The position numbers and the translations under genes are program-made. DNA of 64,000 nt. Source: HK1 sp965202735 (GTDB lineage: Bacteria > Pseudomonadota > Gammaproteobacteria > HK1). A model generated the notes under the pieces. It was given only the letters and a program-made list of their open reading frames with translations. It did no database searches and had not been told where the DNA came from. The DNA is taken from positions 434,001 through 498,000 of the forward strand of contig OZ241844.1 in NCBI GenBank assembly GCA_965202735.1, read 5' to 3'. Of the stretch, positions 24,959 to 33,664 are shown piece after piece (positions within the stretch are counted from its first letter, which is position 1; each line of letters begins with the position of its first letter).

Positions 24959-27259
24959 ATGGCGGCTGAAACCGGGGAAACGGCGAACGGCGGGACCCGA
25001 TGGATCGGAACCCGGCCGGTGCGGCCCGACGGCGTCGACAAGGTGACCGGCCGCGCACGATTCGGGGCCGACGTGCACCTTCCCAACATGCTGGTGGGCA
25101 AGGTGCTGCGCAGTCCGCACGCACATGCGCGGATCCGATCGATCGACGTGTCCGCGGCCCTCGCGCTCCCGGGCGTGAAGGCGGTCGTCACGCGGGACGA
25201 CTTCGACGACCTCCCCTCGGAGTTCGTGCCGGCGGGGGAGATGCTGGTCAACTATCGCGACATCGTCCGCAACGTGATGGCGCGCGAGAAGGCGCTCTTC
25301 GAGGGACATCCGGTCGCCGCGGTGGCGGCCGTCAGCGAGAAGGCCGCGAAACAGGCGCTGGCGCTCGTCACCGTCGACTACGAGGTGCTCCCGCACGTTC
25401 TGGACGTGGTCGAGGCGATGGCGGCGGACGCGCCGCTCCTCCACGAGGACATGCTCACGGCCGGAGCGGAGCCGGCGCCGTCGGCGCCGTCCAACGTGGC
25501 CAAGGTCGTCGAATTCGCGCACGGCGACATCGAGGCGGGCTTCGCGGAGGCCGATCTGGTCGTCGAGCGCGAATTCAGCACGCAGCCCGTGCATCAGGGC
25601 TACATCGAGCCCCATTCGTGCGTCGCGAGCTTCACCGGGGACGGCCAGGCCGAGCTCTGGTGCACCACCCAGGGGCACTTCGTGGTGCGGGGACACTGCG
25701 CGAAGCTCTTGGGGCTGGAGGTATCGAAGCTCCGGGTCACCGCGTCCGAAATCGGCGGCGGCTTCGGTGGAAAGACGGTCGTGTACCTGGAGCCGCTCGC
25801 GCTTGCGCTGTCGCGGAAATCCGGACACCCCGTCAAGATGACCATGTCGAGGGAGGAGGTCTTCCGCGCCTCGGGCCCCGCCCCGGGCACCTGGATCCGG
25901 GTCCGGGTGGGAGCGACCAGGGACGGCCGCATCACGGCGGGCGAGGCGGAGCTGCGGTATCAGGCGGGGGCATTCCAGGGGTCCCCGGTACAGCCGGGAT
26001 GCATGTGCGCATTCGCGCCCTACGACCTCCGGCACGTGAAGGTGACGGGCTACGACGTGGTGGTCAACCGGCCCAAGGCGGCGGCCTACCGTGCGCCCGG
26101 CGCTCCCCAGTCCGAATTCGCGGTCGAGTCCGTCATCGACGAGATCGCCACGAGAATCGGAATGGACCCGGTGGAGCTCAGGCTGAAGAACGCGGCGAGG
26201 GAAGGAACCCGGGCCGCCTATGGCCCCACCTTCGGACCGATCGGGCTGGTCGAGACCCTGGAGGCGGCCCGGACCCACGAGCACTACGCCGCACCGCTCG
26301 CGCCGGGCCGGGGCCGGGGCGTGGCATCCGGATTCTGGTTCAACATCGGCGGCGAGACGTGTGCGACGCTCAACCTCGGCGAGGACGGCACGATCGCGCT
26401 CGTCGCCGGAACTCCGGACATCGGCGGCTCGCGGGCGGCGCTGTGCCTTCAGGCGGCGGAGGCTCTCGGCGTGGACGTGGAGAAGATCCGGCCGCTCATC
26501 GCAGACACCAGCACCCTCGGCTACACCTTCCTCACCGGAGGCAGCCGGACCGCGTTCGCGAGCGGCATGGCGGTCATCGAGGCGTCGAAGGACATGATCG
26601 GGCAGCTCTGTGAACGGGCGGCCGGGATCTGGGACATCTCCGCCGACGCCGTCGAGTGGGTCGATGGCGAAGCCCGGCCCGCCGGCGCCAACGCCGGAGA
26701 ATTCGATCCGCTCTCGCTGGCGGATCTCGCAAGGGTCGCGGGCAAGACCGGCGGGCCCATCGTCGGACGCGCCCAGATCAACGCACAGGGCGCCGGGCCC
26801 AGCTTCGGGACGCACATCGTCGATGTCGGCGTCGACCGCGATACGGGCAGGGTGACGATCGAGCGCTATACGGCCATCCAGGACGCCGGCAAGGCCGTGC
26901 ATCCGAGCTACGTGGAAGGCCAGATGCAGGGAGGGGCGGTGCAGGGCATCGGCTGGGCGCTGAACGAGGAGTACGTGTACGACGAGCACGGGAGGCTCCA
27001 GAACCCCGGATTCCTCGACTACCGCATTCCCGTCTGCTCCGACGTCCCCATGATCGACACGGTGATCGTGGAGGTCGCGAACCCGACACATCCCTATGGC
27101 GTGCGCGGTGTCGGCGAGACGCCGATCGTGCCGCCCATGGCCGCCATCGCCAACGCGGTGGCGGACGCGCTCGGAGTCCGGTTCACGGATCTTCCGATGT
27201 CGCCACCGAAGGTTCTGAGGGCGCTCGACGACACGCGCATCCCGGACGCCGCGGATTGA
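24959..27259 (+). CDS. molybdopterin-binding large subunit, xanthine dehydrogenase family
   Basis: Catalytic subunit of 766 aa that binds the molybdopterin cytosine dinucleotide cofactor. Seen are the N-terminal VTGRARFGADV, the GGGFGGKT loop, PQSEFAVESVIDEIA, and near the end GVRGVGETPIVPPMAA with the catalytic Glu. The active-site loop reads AYRAPGAP and not AYRCSFR, so it is not an aerobic CO dehydrogenase; the substrate (a heterocycle or aldehyde) is unknown. GAGGAGG precedes the ATG. A MoaD-like gene starts eight bases after the stop, which may link cofactor supply to this enzyme. Confidence 0.9.
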   Translation: MAAETGETANGGTRWIGTRPVRPDGVDKVTGRARFGADVHLPNMLVGKVLRSPHAHARIRSIDVSAALALPGVKAVVTRDDFDDLPSEFVPAGEMLVNYRDIVRNVMAREKALFEGHPVAAVAAVSEKAAKQALALVTVDYEVLPHVLDVVEAMAADAPLLHEDMLTAGAEPAPSAPSNVAKVVEFAHGDIEAGFAEADLVVEREFSTQPVHQGYIEPHSCVASFTGDGQAELWCTTQGHFVVRGHCAKLLGLEVSKLRVTASEIGGGFGGKTVVYLEPLALALSRKSGHPVKMTMSREEVFRASGPAPGTWIRVRVGATRDGRITAGEAELRYQAGAFQGSPVQPGCMCAFAPYDLRHVKVTGYDVVVNRPKAAAYRAPGAPQSEFAVESVIDEIATRIGMDPVELRLKNAAREGTRAAYGPTFGPIGLVETLEAARTHEHYAAPLAPGRGRGVASGFWFNIGGETCATLNLGEDGTIALVAGTPDIGGSRAALCLQAAEALGVDVEKIRPLIADTSTLGYTFLTGGSRTAFASGMAVIEASKDMIGQLCERAAGIWDISADAVEWVDGEARPAGANAGEFDPLSLADLARVAGKTGGPIVGRAQINAQGAGPSFGTHIVDVGVDRDTGRVTIERYTAIQDAGKAVHPSYVEGQMQGGAVQGIGWALNEEYVYDEHGRLQNPGFLDYRIPVCSDVPMIDTVIVEVANPTHPYGVRGVGETPIVPPMAAIANAVADALGVRFTDLPMSPPKVLRALDDTRIPDAAD

Positions 27260-27267
27260 CGCCGGCG

Positions 27268-27513
27268 ATGGCGCGGGTCCACTTCACCGGCAACTTCCGC
27301 AGGCTCGCCGGTGGGGACGAGGAGGTGTCGGTCGACGCGTCGACCGTGCGCGATCTCCTGACGAAGCTGGGTGGGCGCTATCCTGCGCTCGCCCCCCACC
27401 TGGACGAAGGCGTCGCGCTCGCCATCGACGGCGCAATCCATCAGGACGCGCTCTTCTCCCGGCTCGAACCGGACAGCGACGTGCACCTCATGCCGAAAAT
27501 CGCCGGAGGATGA
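27268..27513 (+). CDS. MoaD/ThiS-family sulfur carrier
   Basis: Ubiquitin-like protein of 81 aa. It ends in Gly-Gly (MPKIAGG), the residue pair that is adenylated and thiocarboxylated in MoaD. Its position at the end of a molybdenum enzyme operon suggests it serves molybdopterin synthesis, although no MoaE is seen nearby. Confidence 0.85.
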   Translation: MARVHFTGNFRRLAGGDEEVSVDASTVRDLLTKLGGRYPALAPHLDEGVALAIDGAIHQDALFSRLEPDSDVHLMPKIAGG

Positions 27514-27695
27514 AGCCGGCGGCGGCACGGGACACCGCAGCGGAACGGTGTGCCCACAAGGCGGGCCACGAGCCGGCGCAAGCCGGAATCCCACCGGCGA
27601 CGACCGGCGCGGAGGCAGCCGTGGAGACGGACCGTGCGCCGGGAGGGAAGGGTGGTCGAGTACCCTGCGCTACGCCGATGATTCAATCCCCGCAC

Positions 27696-28568
27696 TCAGA
27701 TCCACCCCTGTGACCTGAGCGATGGAACGAAGGAGCGGCTGACCGGAACACGGCTGCCGTTCACGAGGCGCAGGGAGACGCGCCCGCCACCGCGCCGCTC
27801 GATCCGGACCACGGCCTCGCGGGCCACCCAGTGGGAGCGGTGCACCTGCAATCCATCCACGCCCTCGACTTCACGAAGGGCGTCGCGAAAACGCAGCAGC
27901 AGCAGCTCGCTTCCCGCCGCCGTATGGACTTCGACATAGTGGTCCTGCATGCGCAGGTGCAGCAGCTCGGCTCTCGAGCGTGCGGGAAGCCGGGCCAGCA
28001 AGGCTGCCTCCGGCGCAGGTTGCGACGCGGTCTGCGTGCTCGCGTCGGGCGGGGGCACAGTCTCCCTGGCATCCGGTCGTCGCAGCCTTCCTTCGATGAA
28101 CTGAAGGACGAGGGTCCCGATGATCAGGTGGAGAACGGCGACCTGGGCATAGAGACGGACGACATCGGGCACGCTGGCCGGACGGTAGTCCAGATAGACG
28201 GTCACGACCAGCCATACCGTGCCGGTGCCCGGCAGGGCGGCGGTGAGGGCGGCGAGCACGAACCCCACCCACGCGGGCCATCCCCGGGCCCGAAACTTCA
28301 GCGACATGACACGGAACACGATGGAGCCGGCGATCCAGTTCGCCCCCACCGTCGTCATCCAGAACGGCAACCGCTCGGATACCGGGAGAGATGCCCAGGT
28401 GCCGAAGGGACCGAGATAGACCAGCAACGCCACCGTCACCAGGAACCAGAACGCGTGAAGGCAGGCGTGCCTCGTGCCGCGCCACTCGCGAATCGCGAGT
28501 CGCGCGCTGTTTGTCATCCGCGAAAAATTCAGGTATTTCGCGAAGTTCCATTTGCCCGGGGCTGACAT
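27696..28568 (-). CDS. membrane-anchored LytTR transcription regulator
   Basis: Protein of 290 aa (from ATG 28568; ATG 28517 is equally possible). The first half has four hydrophobic helices (about 45-65, 75-95, 100-120, 135-155), the second half is a LytTR DNA-binding domain: LLHLRMQDHYVEVHTAAG, VDGLQVHRSHWVAREAV and VPVSRSF are diagnostic. Such membrane LytTR regulators often control genes linked to their own locus. Divergent from the gacA-like gene. Confidence 0.8.
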   Translation of the reverse strand: MSAPGKWNFAKYLNFSRMTNSARLAIREWRGTRHACLHAFWFLVTVALLVYLGPFGTWASLPVSERLPFWMTTVGANWIAGSIVFRVMSLKFRARGWPAWVGFVLAALTAALPGTGTVWLVVTVYLDYRPASVPDVVRLYAQVAVLHLIIGTLVLQFIEGRLRRPDARETVPPPDASTQTASQPAPEAALLARLPARSRAELLHLRMQDHYVEVHTAAGSELLLLRFRDALREVEGVDGLQVHRSHWVAREAVVRIERRGGGRVSLRLVNGSRVPVSRSFVPSLRSQGWI

Positions 28569-28968
28569 CGCAATCAAGAATCCGCGGCAAAAAGGGCTTC
28601 CCGACACCAGACGCGATCCGGCATGCACAGGTCGCCGCCACGTACCGGAGGATCCGTCATGACCTCTCGGAATTCCACCATCTTCGAGCCGATTCCTCCT
28701 TCCGGCGCCGGAGCGCATCGCGTCCCGACGGCACGCGTTCGCGCCGACCCGGCGTACGGCGGGGCGTACCCGTACTCCAGCTTCCCGCCCGGGTCCCGGG
28801 ATCGGCCTGCATCAATCGACCTGCGCCTACGCAGCCGGAGCCCTGCGACCCATGCACGACTGGTCCGAAGCCGCTACGGTACGTGCCGTCGAAGCCCCTG
28901 CACCTCGTGCAACGAGCGGTGCTTCATACATCCACGCAACCATCGAGAAGTCGAAGAGGAATGTACCC
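28569..28968. other. 400-bp divergent region between LytTR and gacA-like genes
   Basis: No gene is supported. The first part near the LytTR start is AT-rich relative to its surroundings. A frame opening at 28659 behind GGAGGATCC is noted, but it runs 100 bp into the gacA-like gene and resembles nothing known, so it is probably not real. Promoters for both flanking genes must lie here, but I cannot place them. Confidence 0.5.
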
Positions 28969-29622
28969 ATGAAACAACCAATCGGCGTCGTTGTCTGCGA
29001 TACCCACCAGTTGTCCCGCAATGGATTGATCCGGCTGCTCGCGGAAGAGGAGGACATCGAGCTGCTCGGTGAGTGCGACCGTGGTGAAGACGCGATCAGG
29101 CTCGTACGCGAGCATGCGGTCCGGGTGCTGCTCATCGACATGGAAATTCCCGACCTCGGTGGTCTCGAGGTAGCCAGGCGACTGGCCCGGACCAACGGGT
29201 CCGCGCAAGTGATCCTGGTCGGGACCCACGCGGAAGGCCCGATTCCCGCCCGCGCGCTGGAAAGTGGCGCGAGCGGCTACCTCACCCGCGGCTGTGCGCC
29301 GACGGAGGTCGTGACGGCGGTGCGGAGAGCGGCGGAAGGACGGCGCTACGTCGATGCCGAGGTGGCCCAGAGCATGATCATCGACCGGCTGAATCCGGGG
29401 CAGTCACCGATTGCGACCCTGACCGCGCGCGAGCTGACGGTGATGGTCATGGTGTGCAACGGATACGACCGTCAGACCATCTCCGAACGCCTGTGTCTCA
29501 GTCCGAAGACGGTGAGCACCTACCGCACGCGCATCATGCGCAAGCTCGGCACGACGAACGACGTGGAGCTCACGCACCTGTCCTATCGGCACGGACTGCT
29601 GGAGCTGCTCGAAAGGGATTAG
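28969..29622 (+). CDS. uvrY: GacA/UvrY-like response regulator with atypical receiver
   Basis: NarL/FixJ-type regulator of 217 aa. The LuxR helix-turn-helix (TARELTVMVMVCNGYDRQTI, then LCLSPKTVSTYRTRIMRKL) closely follows GacA. In the receiver the phospho-acceptor Asp is present (LLIDMEIPD, D57) and a Thr at 86, but the acidic pair at the start is C10-D11-T12 instead of DD, and the invariant Lys is Arg (YLTRG, R107). GacA/UvrY normally activates small RNAs that sequester CsrA. It stands directly ahead of uvrC as in many gammaproteobacteria. AGAGGAA precedes the ATG. Confidence 0.88.
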   Translation: MKQPIGVVVCDTHQLSRNGLIRLLAEEEDIELLGECDRGEDAIRLVREHAVRVLLIDMEIPDLGGLEVARRLARTNGSAQVILVGTHAEGPIPARALESGASGYLTRGCAPTEVVTAVRRAAEGRRYVDAEVAQSMIIDRLNPGQSPIATLTARELTVMVMVCNGYDRQTISERLCLSPKTVSTYRTRIMRKLGTTNDVELTHLSYRHGLLELLERD

Positions 29623-29662
29623 CTCCCTGCCGCCATCGGCGCCGCCGAAGCTGGTACCACGG

Positions 29663-29785
29663 CAGCGATTCCCGCCGAACGCCCGGAAAGGCCGTGCCGT
29701 GGTGGGATTCTGGCGCGATTTCGACCCTCAGGGTGTCGAACCGAGGGGATTTCAGGGGCATGTTCCCGCCTGGCGGGAATTGCTG
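29663..29785 (+). mobile_element. MITE copy A (123 bp) between gacA-like gene and uvrC
   Basis: Element starting CAGCGATTCCCGCC and ending GGCGGGAATTGCTG, flanked by the perfect 9-bp duplication GTACCACGG (29654-29662 and 29786-29794). Shares its interior (CCCGGAAAGGCCGT, GTGGTGGGATTC, CGAGGGGATTTCAGGGGC) with copies B, C and D. No coding capacity. It sits in the gacA-uvrC gap, where its hairpin ends could affect read-through. Confidence 0.92.
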
Positions 29786-29859
29786 GTACCACGGGAAGCG
29801 AATTTCGCTCCCGTGGGCGGCACGGTACAGTAGGAGGGTCGCCGCAGCCATCCTCCGCC

Positions 29860-31707
29860 GTGGAACAGCAGTCCGCCGGGCTCGACCCACAGTCCTGCCT
29901 TCGAACCCTGAGCAACGATCCGGGCGTGTACCGGATGGTCGACCGATCCGGACGCGTCCTCTACGTCGGGAAGGCGCGCGGCCTGAAAAGGCGTGTCGCA
30001 AGCTACTTCCGCGCCCCCGAGCAGCTCTCGCCCAAGACGCGCGCGCTCATGTCGCACACGGACTCCGTCGAAGTCACCGTGACGCACACCGAGACCGAGG
30101 CGTTGCTGCTCGAGAACAACCTGATCAAGGAGCATCGTCCCCGCTACAACATCGTGCTGCGGGACGACAAGAGCTTTCCGTACATCCATGTAACGACAGG
30201 AGACGTCTTTCCACGGCTGGCCTTCCATCGCGGAGCACGGCGCGGGGCGGGCCGCTACTTCGGTCCGTTTGCGAGCGCCGGGGCGACACGCAGCACCCTG
30301 AGCCAGTTGCAGAAGCTGTTCCGGGTCCGCCAGTGCGAGGATTCGTACTTCGAGAACCGCACCCGGCCCTGCCTGCAACACCAGATCGACCGATGCACCG
30401 CTCCCTGCGTCGGACTGATCGACGAAGCGACGTACGGCGGGGACGTGCGCCATGCCGTCATGTTCCTGGAAGGCAAGAGCGAAGAGATGATCGACGATCT
30501 GGTGCGCCGCATGGAATCGGCGTCGCGCGAGCTCGAATTCGAGCGGGCCGCGCGCTATCGCGATCGGATTGCGAATCTGAAGCGCGTGCAGGCAAGGCAG
30601 TACGTCTCCGGCGCGAAGGGAAACGTCGACGTAGTCGCGGCTCGCGCCCGCGAGGGCGTTCCGGTCATCGAGCTCTTCGTCATCCGCAACGGGCAGAGCC
30701 TCGGGTCGCGCACTCTGCGGCCCGCACACGGGGCGGACGCCAACGAGGAGGAATTGCTGCGCGCATTTCTCCCGCAGCACTATCTCGCCCGATCGGGGCG
30801 GGAGCGCCCGGTTCCCGACGAAATTCTGCTCAGTCGCGCCGTCCCGGGGCTCGACGTGCTGGAACGGGCCATCGGCGAGCAGTCGGGGCGCAGGGTCAGG
30901 ATTCGCAGCAATGTACGTGGCGAGCGGGCTCGCTGGGTTGCGATGGCGGTCGACAACGCGGAGCTGGCGCTGCAGCAGCGGATCGCAAGCCGCGTGAACC
31001 TGCGTGGGCAGTTCGATGCGTTGCGGGAGCTTCTCGGTCTCGCGCGTCCTCCGACACGGATTGAATGCTTCGACGTGAGCCATACCGGCGGTGAGTCCAC
31101 GGTCGCCTCCTGTGTCGTCTTCGAACACGACGGGGCGAGGAAGTCCGACTACCGCCGTTACAACATCACGGGCGCCGCCGCCGGGGACGACTACGGCGCG
31201 ATGCGCACCGCGATCGCGCGCCGTTACGCGAGGTTGCAGAGGGAGGACGCGATGCTTCCGGACCTGCTGCTGATCGACGGAGGCCGGGGACAGCTCAAGC
31301 AGGCGGAGGAGGTGCTCGCGGACCTGGAGGTGGCCGGCATCATGACCGTCGGCGTCGCGAAGGGAGCGGCTCGAAGGCCCGGGCTCGAGCAGCTCTTTCG
31401 TCCCGGTTGCGCCGCGCCGATCGTACCGCCACCCGATTCACCCGCCCTTCACCTGATCCAGCGAGTCCGCGACGAGGCTCATCGCTTCGCGATCACCGGA
31501 CATCGGCTTCGACGCAACCGCAGCCGGCGGACATCGGTGCTGGAGCAGATCCCGGGGATCGGGATTCGCCGGCGCCGGAGACTGCTGAGCGAGTTCGGTG
31601 GGCTGCAGGGTGTCTCGCGAGCCGGGATCGAGGACCTGATGCAGGTCCGCGGGATCAGCCGCGACCTTGCTGTCGCGATCTACGAGGCATTCCGGGACGC
31701 TTCATGA
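29860..31707 (+). CDS. uvrC: UvrABC system protein C
   Basis: Excinuclease subunit of 615 aa that makes both incisions in nucleotide excision repair. The N-terminal GIY-YIG nuclease begins DPGVYRMVDRSGRVLYVGKA; a cysteine cluster and a UVR motif (ELEFERAARYRDRI, about 225-238) follow, then the RNase H-like nuclease (IECFDVSHTGG, DLLLIDGGRGQL) and a C-terminal helix-hairpin-helix (QIPGIGIRRRRRLL). Start GTG 29860 has no close ribosome site (AGGAGG lies too far, at 29832), but the protein begins right in the family. The last bases overlap pgsA (ATGA). Confidence 0.95.
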   Translation: MEQQSAGLDPQSCLRTLSNDPGVYRMVDRSGRVLYVGKARGLKRRVASYFRAPEQLSPKTRALMSHTDSVEVTVTHTETEALLLENNLIKEHRPRYNIVLRDDKSFPYIHVTTGDVFPRLAFHRGARRGAGRYFGPFASAGATRSTLSQLQKLFRVRQCEDSYFENRTRPCLQHQIDRCTAPCVGLIDEATYGGDVRHAVMFLEGKSEEMIDDLVRRMESASRELEFERAARYRDRIANLKRVQARQYVSGAKGNVDVVAARAREGVPVIELFVIRNGQSLGSRTLRPAHGADANEEELLRAFLPQHYLARSGRERPVPDEILLSRAVPGLDVLERAIGEQSGRRVRIRSNVRGERARWVAMAVDNAELALQQRIASRVNLRGQFDALRELLGLARPPTRIECFDVSHTGGESTVASCVVFEHDGARKSDYRRYNITGAAAGDDYGAMRTAIARRYARLQREDAMLPDLLLIDGGRGQLKQAEEVLADLEVAGIMTVGVAKGAARRPGLEQLFRPGCAAPIVPPPDSPALHLIQRVRDEAHRFAITGHRLRRNRSRRTSVLEQIPGIGIRRRRRLLSEFGGLQGVSRAGIEDLMQVRGISRDLAVAIYEAFRDAS

Positions 31708-32279
31708 ACTTTCCCACCACGCTCACGGCGATGCGCATCATCCTCGTTCCGGTGCTCGTGATCGTGTTCTACCTTCCCTTTGCATGGGCGCCGGGCGCAT
31801 GCACCGCGATCTTCGCTTTCGCCGCGTTGACGGACTGGGCGGACGGATTTCTCGCGCGCCGGCTGTCCCAGGTCTCGACGTTCGGCGCATTTCTCGACCC
31901 GGTGGCGGACAAGCTGATGGTCGCAGTCACGCTCGTGCTCCTGCTCCATCGCGACCCGGCGCTGTGGCTGGCGATCCCCGCCGCGATCATCATCAGTCGG
32001 GAGATCGTCGTCTCCGCACTGCGAGAGCTGATGGCCGAGCTCGGACAGCGTGCGACGGTAGCGGTGGCTACGCTCGGAAAGATCAAGACGGTCGCGCAGA
32101 TGGTCGCACTGTCGCTGATGCTGTACCGCCACGACTTCGGCCCGGTTCCGGTGTACTGGCTCGGAACCGTTCTGCTCTACGTGGCAACCGTGCTCACGAT
32201 CTGGTCGATGATGATCTACCTGCGCGTGGCGTGGCCGACGATGACCGCGAAAGGCCCGGGCGGCGGTCGCTCGACGTGA
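31704..32279 (+). CDS. pgsA: phosphatidylglycerophosphate synthase
   Basis: Membrane enzyme of 191 aa that joins CDP-diacylglycerol to glycerol 3-phosphate, the committed step to phosphatidylglycerol. The CDP-alcohol phosphotransferase motif D-x2-D-G-x2-A-R-x8-G-x3-D-x3-D is complete in DWADGFLARR and FGAFLDPVADK. Four to five transmembrane helices are apparent. It starts inside the uvrC stop (ATGA), and is followed by the tRNA cluster, the usual gammaproteobacterial order. Confidence 0.95.
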   Translation: MNFPTTLTAMRIILVPVLVIVFYLPFAWAPGACTAIFAFAALTDWADGFLARRLSQVSTFGAFLDPVADKLMVAVTLVLLLHRDPALWLAIPAAIIISREIVVSALRELMAELGQRATVAVATLGKIKTVAQMVALSLMLYRHDFGPVPVYWLGTVLLYVATVLTIWSMMIYLRVAWPTMTAKGPGGGRST

Positions 32280-32488
32280 GCGGGGCAGGGCGCGCCGGTG
32301 CTCGCCCCCGGTCGGGGCGCCCTCCAGGCGACGGCACGGCGGGATGAGCCATGTCTCCCTCGCCGGGATGGCGCCGGCTCGCGACGGAGCCGGATTCACC
32401 GCCGGACCGTGTGGATTCGTGCAGGTCGTTTCCGATGCGCGCTCACGAGCCATACGCGCCCCGGGGACGGAATCGGGGACGGAATCGC

Positions 32489-32516
32489 TTGACAGCGGAT
32501 CGCCGCCTTCTAGAAT
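32489..32516 (+). promoter_or_regulatory. sigma-70 promoter for the tRNA cluster
   Basis: A perfect -35 TTGACA (32489-32494) and -10 TAGAAT (32511-32516) are 16 bp apart, and tRNA-Gly starts 16 bp after the -10. This is the best promoter in the window. Confidence 0.85.
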
Positions 32517-32531
32517 ATCCCGCTCGACCCA

Positions 32532-32607
<76 letters not shown>

Positions 32608-32655
32608 GATACCGCATCGTTCGACCACTGCACGTCGGCATCGGTTGATGGTCCG

Positions 32656-32729
32656 GGCTGAGTGGCAGAGTGGTCATGCAGCGGCCTGCAAAGCCGTGTA
32701 CGCCGGTTCGATTCCGACCTCAGCCTCCA
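32656..32729 (+). tRNA. cysT: tRNA-Cys(GCA)
   Basis: A 74-base cloverleaf: acceptor GGCTGAG with CTCAGCC, anticodon loop CTGCAAA, T-arm GGTTCGATTCC, encoded CCA at 32727-32729. Confidence 0.96.
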
Positions 32730-32753
32730 TTTCCTTCGCTTCACCCGCACTTC

Positions 32754-32875
32754 CAGCAATTCCCGCCAGCGCCCGGAGAGGCTGTGCCGCGATGGAATTC
32801 CGGTGCGATTCCGACCACCAGGGCGTCCAGCCGAGGGGATTTCGAGGGCCTGCTCCCGCCTGGCGGAAATTGCTG
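32754..32875 (+). mobile_element. MITE copy B (122 bp) between tRNA-Cys and tRNA-Leu
   Basis: Ends CAGCAATTCCCGCCAG and CTGGCGGAAATTGCTG. Flanked by the perfect 9-bp duplication CCGCACTTC (32745-32753 and 32876-32884). Same orientation as copy A. It lies inside the tRNA operon, in the spacer, so it is probably transcribed with the tRNAs. Confidence 0.92.
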
Positions 32876-32934
32876 CCGCACTTCGCGCGTCGTTTACATT
32901 GCGGACGGGCCTCTCTATCCTGCGGCCCTCAGTC

Positions 32935-33247
32935 GCCCGGGTGGCGGAACTGGCAGACGCAGCGGACTCGTCGGGGTCCCCCACGGGGAAACGCGTGGGT
33001 GCACAGGGGTCAAATTCGGGGAACCCTTAACAGGTCGAGCTGATGGCGATCCCGAGCTAAGCCCATGCCGTGCATGGGAAAGTGTAGAGACTAGACGGCC
33101 CCTGCCTAAGTGCCTGACGGCATATGGCAAAGGGATAGTCCAGACCACGGAGCGCGCCTCCGGCGCGCAGTAGCGAAAGCTATGGTGGTACGTAAAATCC
33201 GCCGGCCCGTACGGGCCTTACCGGTTCGATTCCGGTCCCGGGCACCA
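32935..33247 (+). tRNA. leuZ: tRNA-Leu(UAA), interrupted by a group I intron
   Basis: Exons 32935-32968 and 33193-33247. Acceptor GCCCGGG pairs with CCCGGGC, anticodon stem GCGGA (32962-32966) with TCCGC (33198-33202), and a long variable arm and T-arm (GGTTCGATTCC) identify a leucine tRNA. Joined exons give the anticodon loop CTTAAAA, anticodon UAA at 33193-33195. CCA is encoded at 33245-33247. The 224-bp insert between U33 and U34 is described separately. Confidence 0.93.
32969..33192 (+). ncRNA. group I self-splicing intron in the anticodon loop of tRNA-Leu(UAA)
   Basis: A 224-base intron of the small bacterial IC3 type. P1 pairs exon GGACU (32964-32968) with internal guide GGUCC (32975-32979), with the diagnostic U.G pair at the 5' splice site. 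P2 is CCCACG/CGTGGG. P3 can form CAGGGGUC/GGCCCCUG. P7 forms GACTA (33089-33093) with TAGTC (33136-33140). The core words GGTCAAATTCGGGGAA, GTGTAGAGACTAGACGG and ATAGTCCAGACC closely match the Azoarcus tRNA-Ile intron. It ends in G (33192), as required. No endonuclease gene is inside. Confidence 0.93.
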
Positions 33248-33504
33248 GCCCCGACGACCCCGGTCCCATAGCGACAGCAGAGCTGCCGCGCGCCATCGCA
33301 CCGCAAGACCGCAAAATCCCTCCGCGCCTCGCCTCATCGGGATTCCCGCAACCAGGTGCGCCGAGAAAGGAATCCGCAAGGCCACTCGGGGGTCGCGGTT
33401 CCTGCCCACCGATCCGCAGCGACAGTCCTGGACGAGCGTGGGCGACGCGCCGTCCAGTCAGGTTGGCCACATTTTTTATTTAACATAATATTGATTATGC
33501 GCAT

Positions 33505-33651
33505 TTCATGTTTCGCGACTTCGAACCGGACGTCGGGGTCCTCCGAAATCCCGGCCTCGTCGTTGGAGATCGCCACCACCGCCGCGCCGTGCCTCTTCAC
33601 GAGCGGAAGAACCGATTCCGGTGAAGCCGAAGGGTCGCCGGAGAGACACAT
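33505..33651 (-). pseudogene. shard of a methyltetrahydrofolate/pterin-binding methyltransferase gene
   Basis: A 49-residue stretch reads LPLVKRHGAAVVAISNDEAG and then ISEDPDVRFEVAKHE, which is the central part of the pterin-binding barrel of methyltetrahydrofolate:corrinoid methyltransferases. The frame on both sides is not related to the family and no start or other domain is present, so this is a leftover fragment. No parent gene is in the window. Confidence 0.65.
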
Positions 33652-33664
33652 TCGCCAATCCCCC

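Noticed and set aside
28659..29072. Small plus-strand frame with GGAGGATCC ahead of it
   Set aside because: It resembles nothing, and its last 104 bases overlap the gacA-like gene in another frame.
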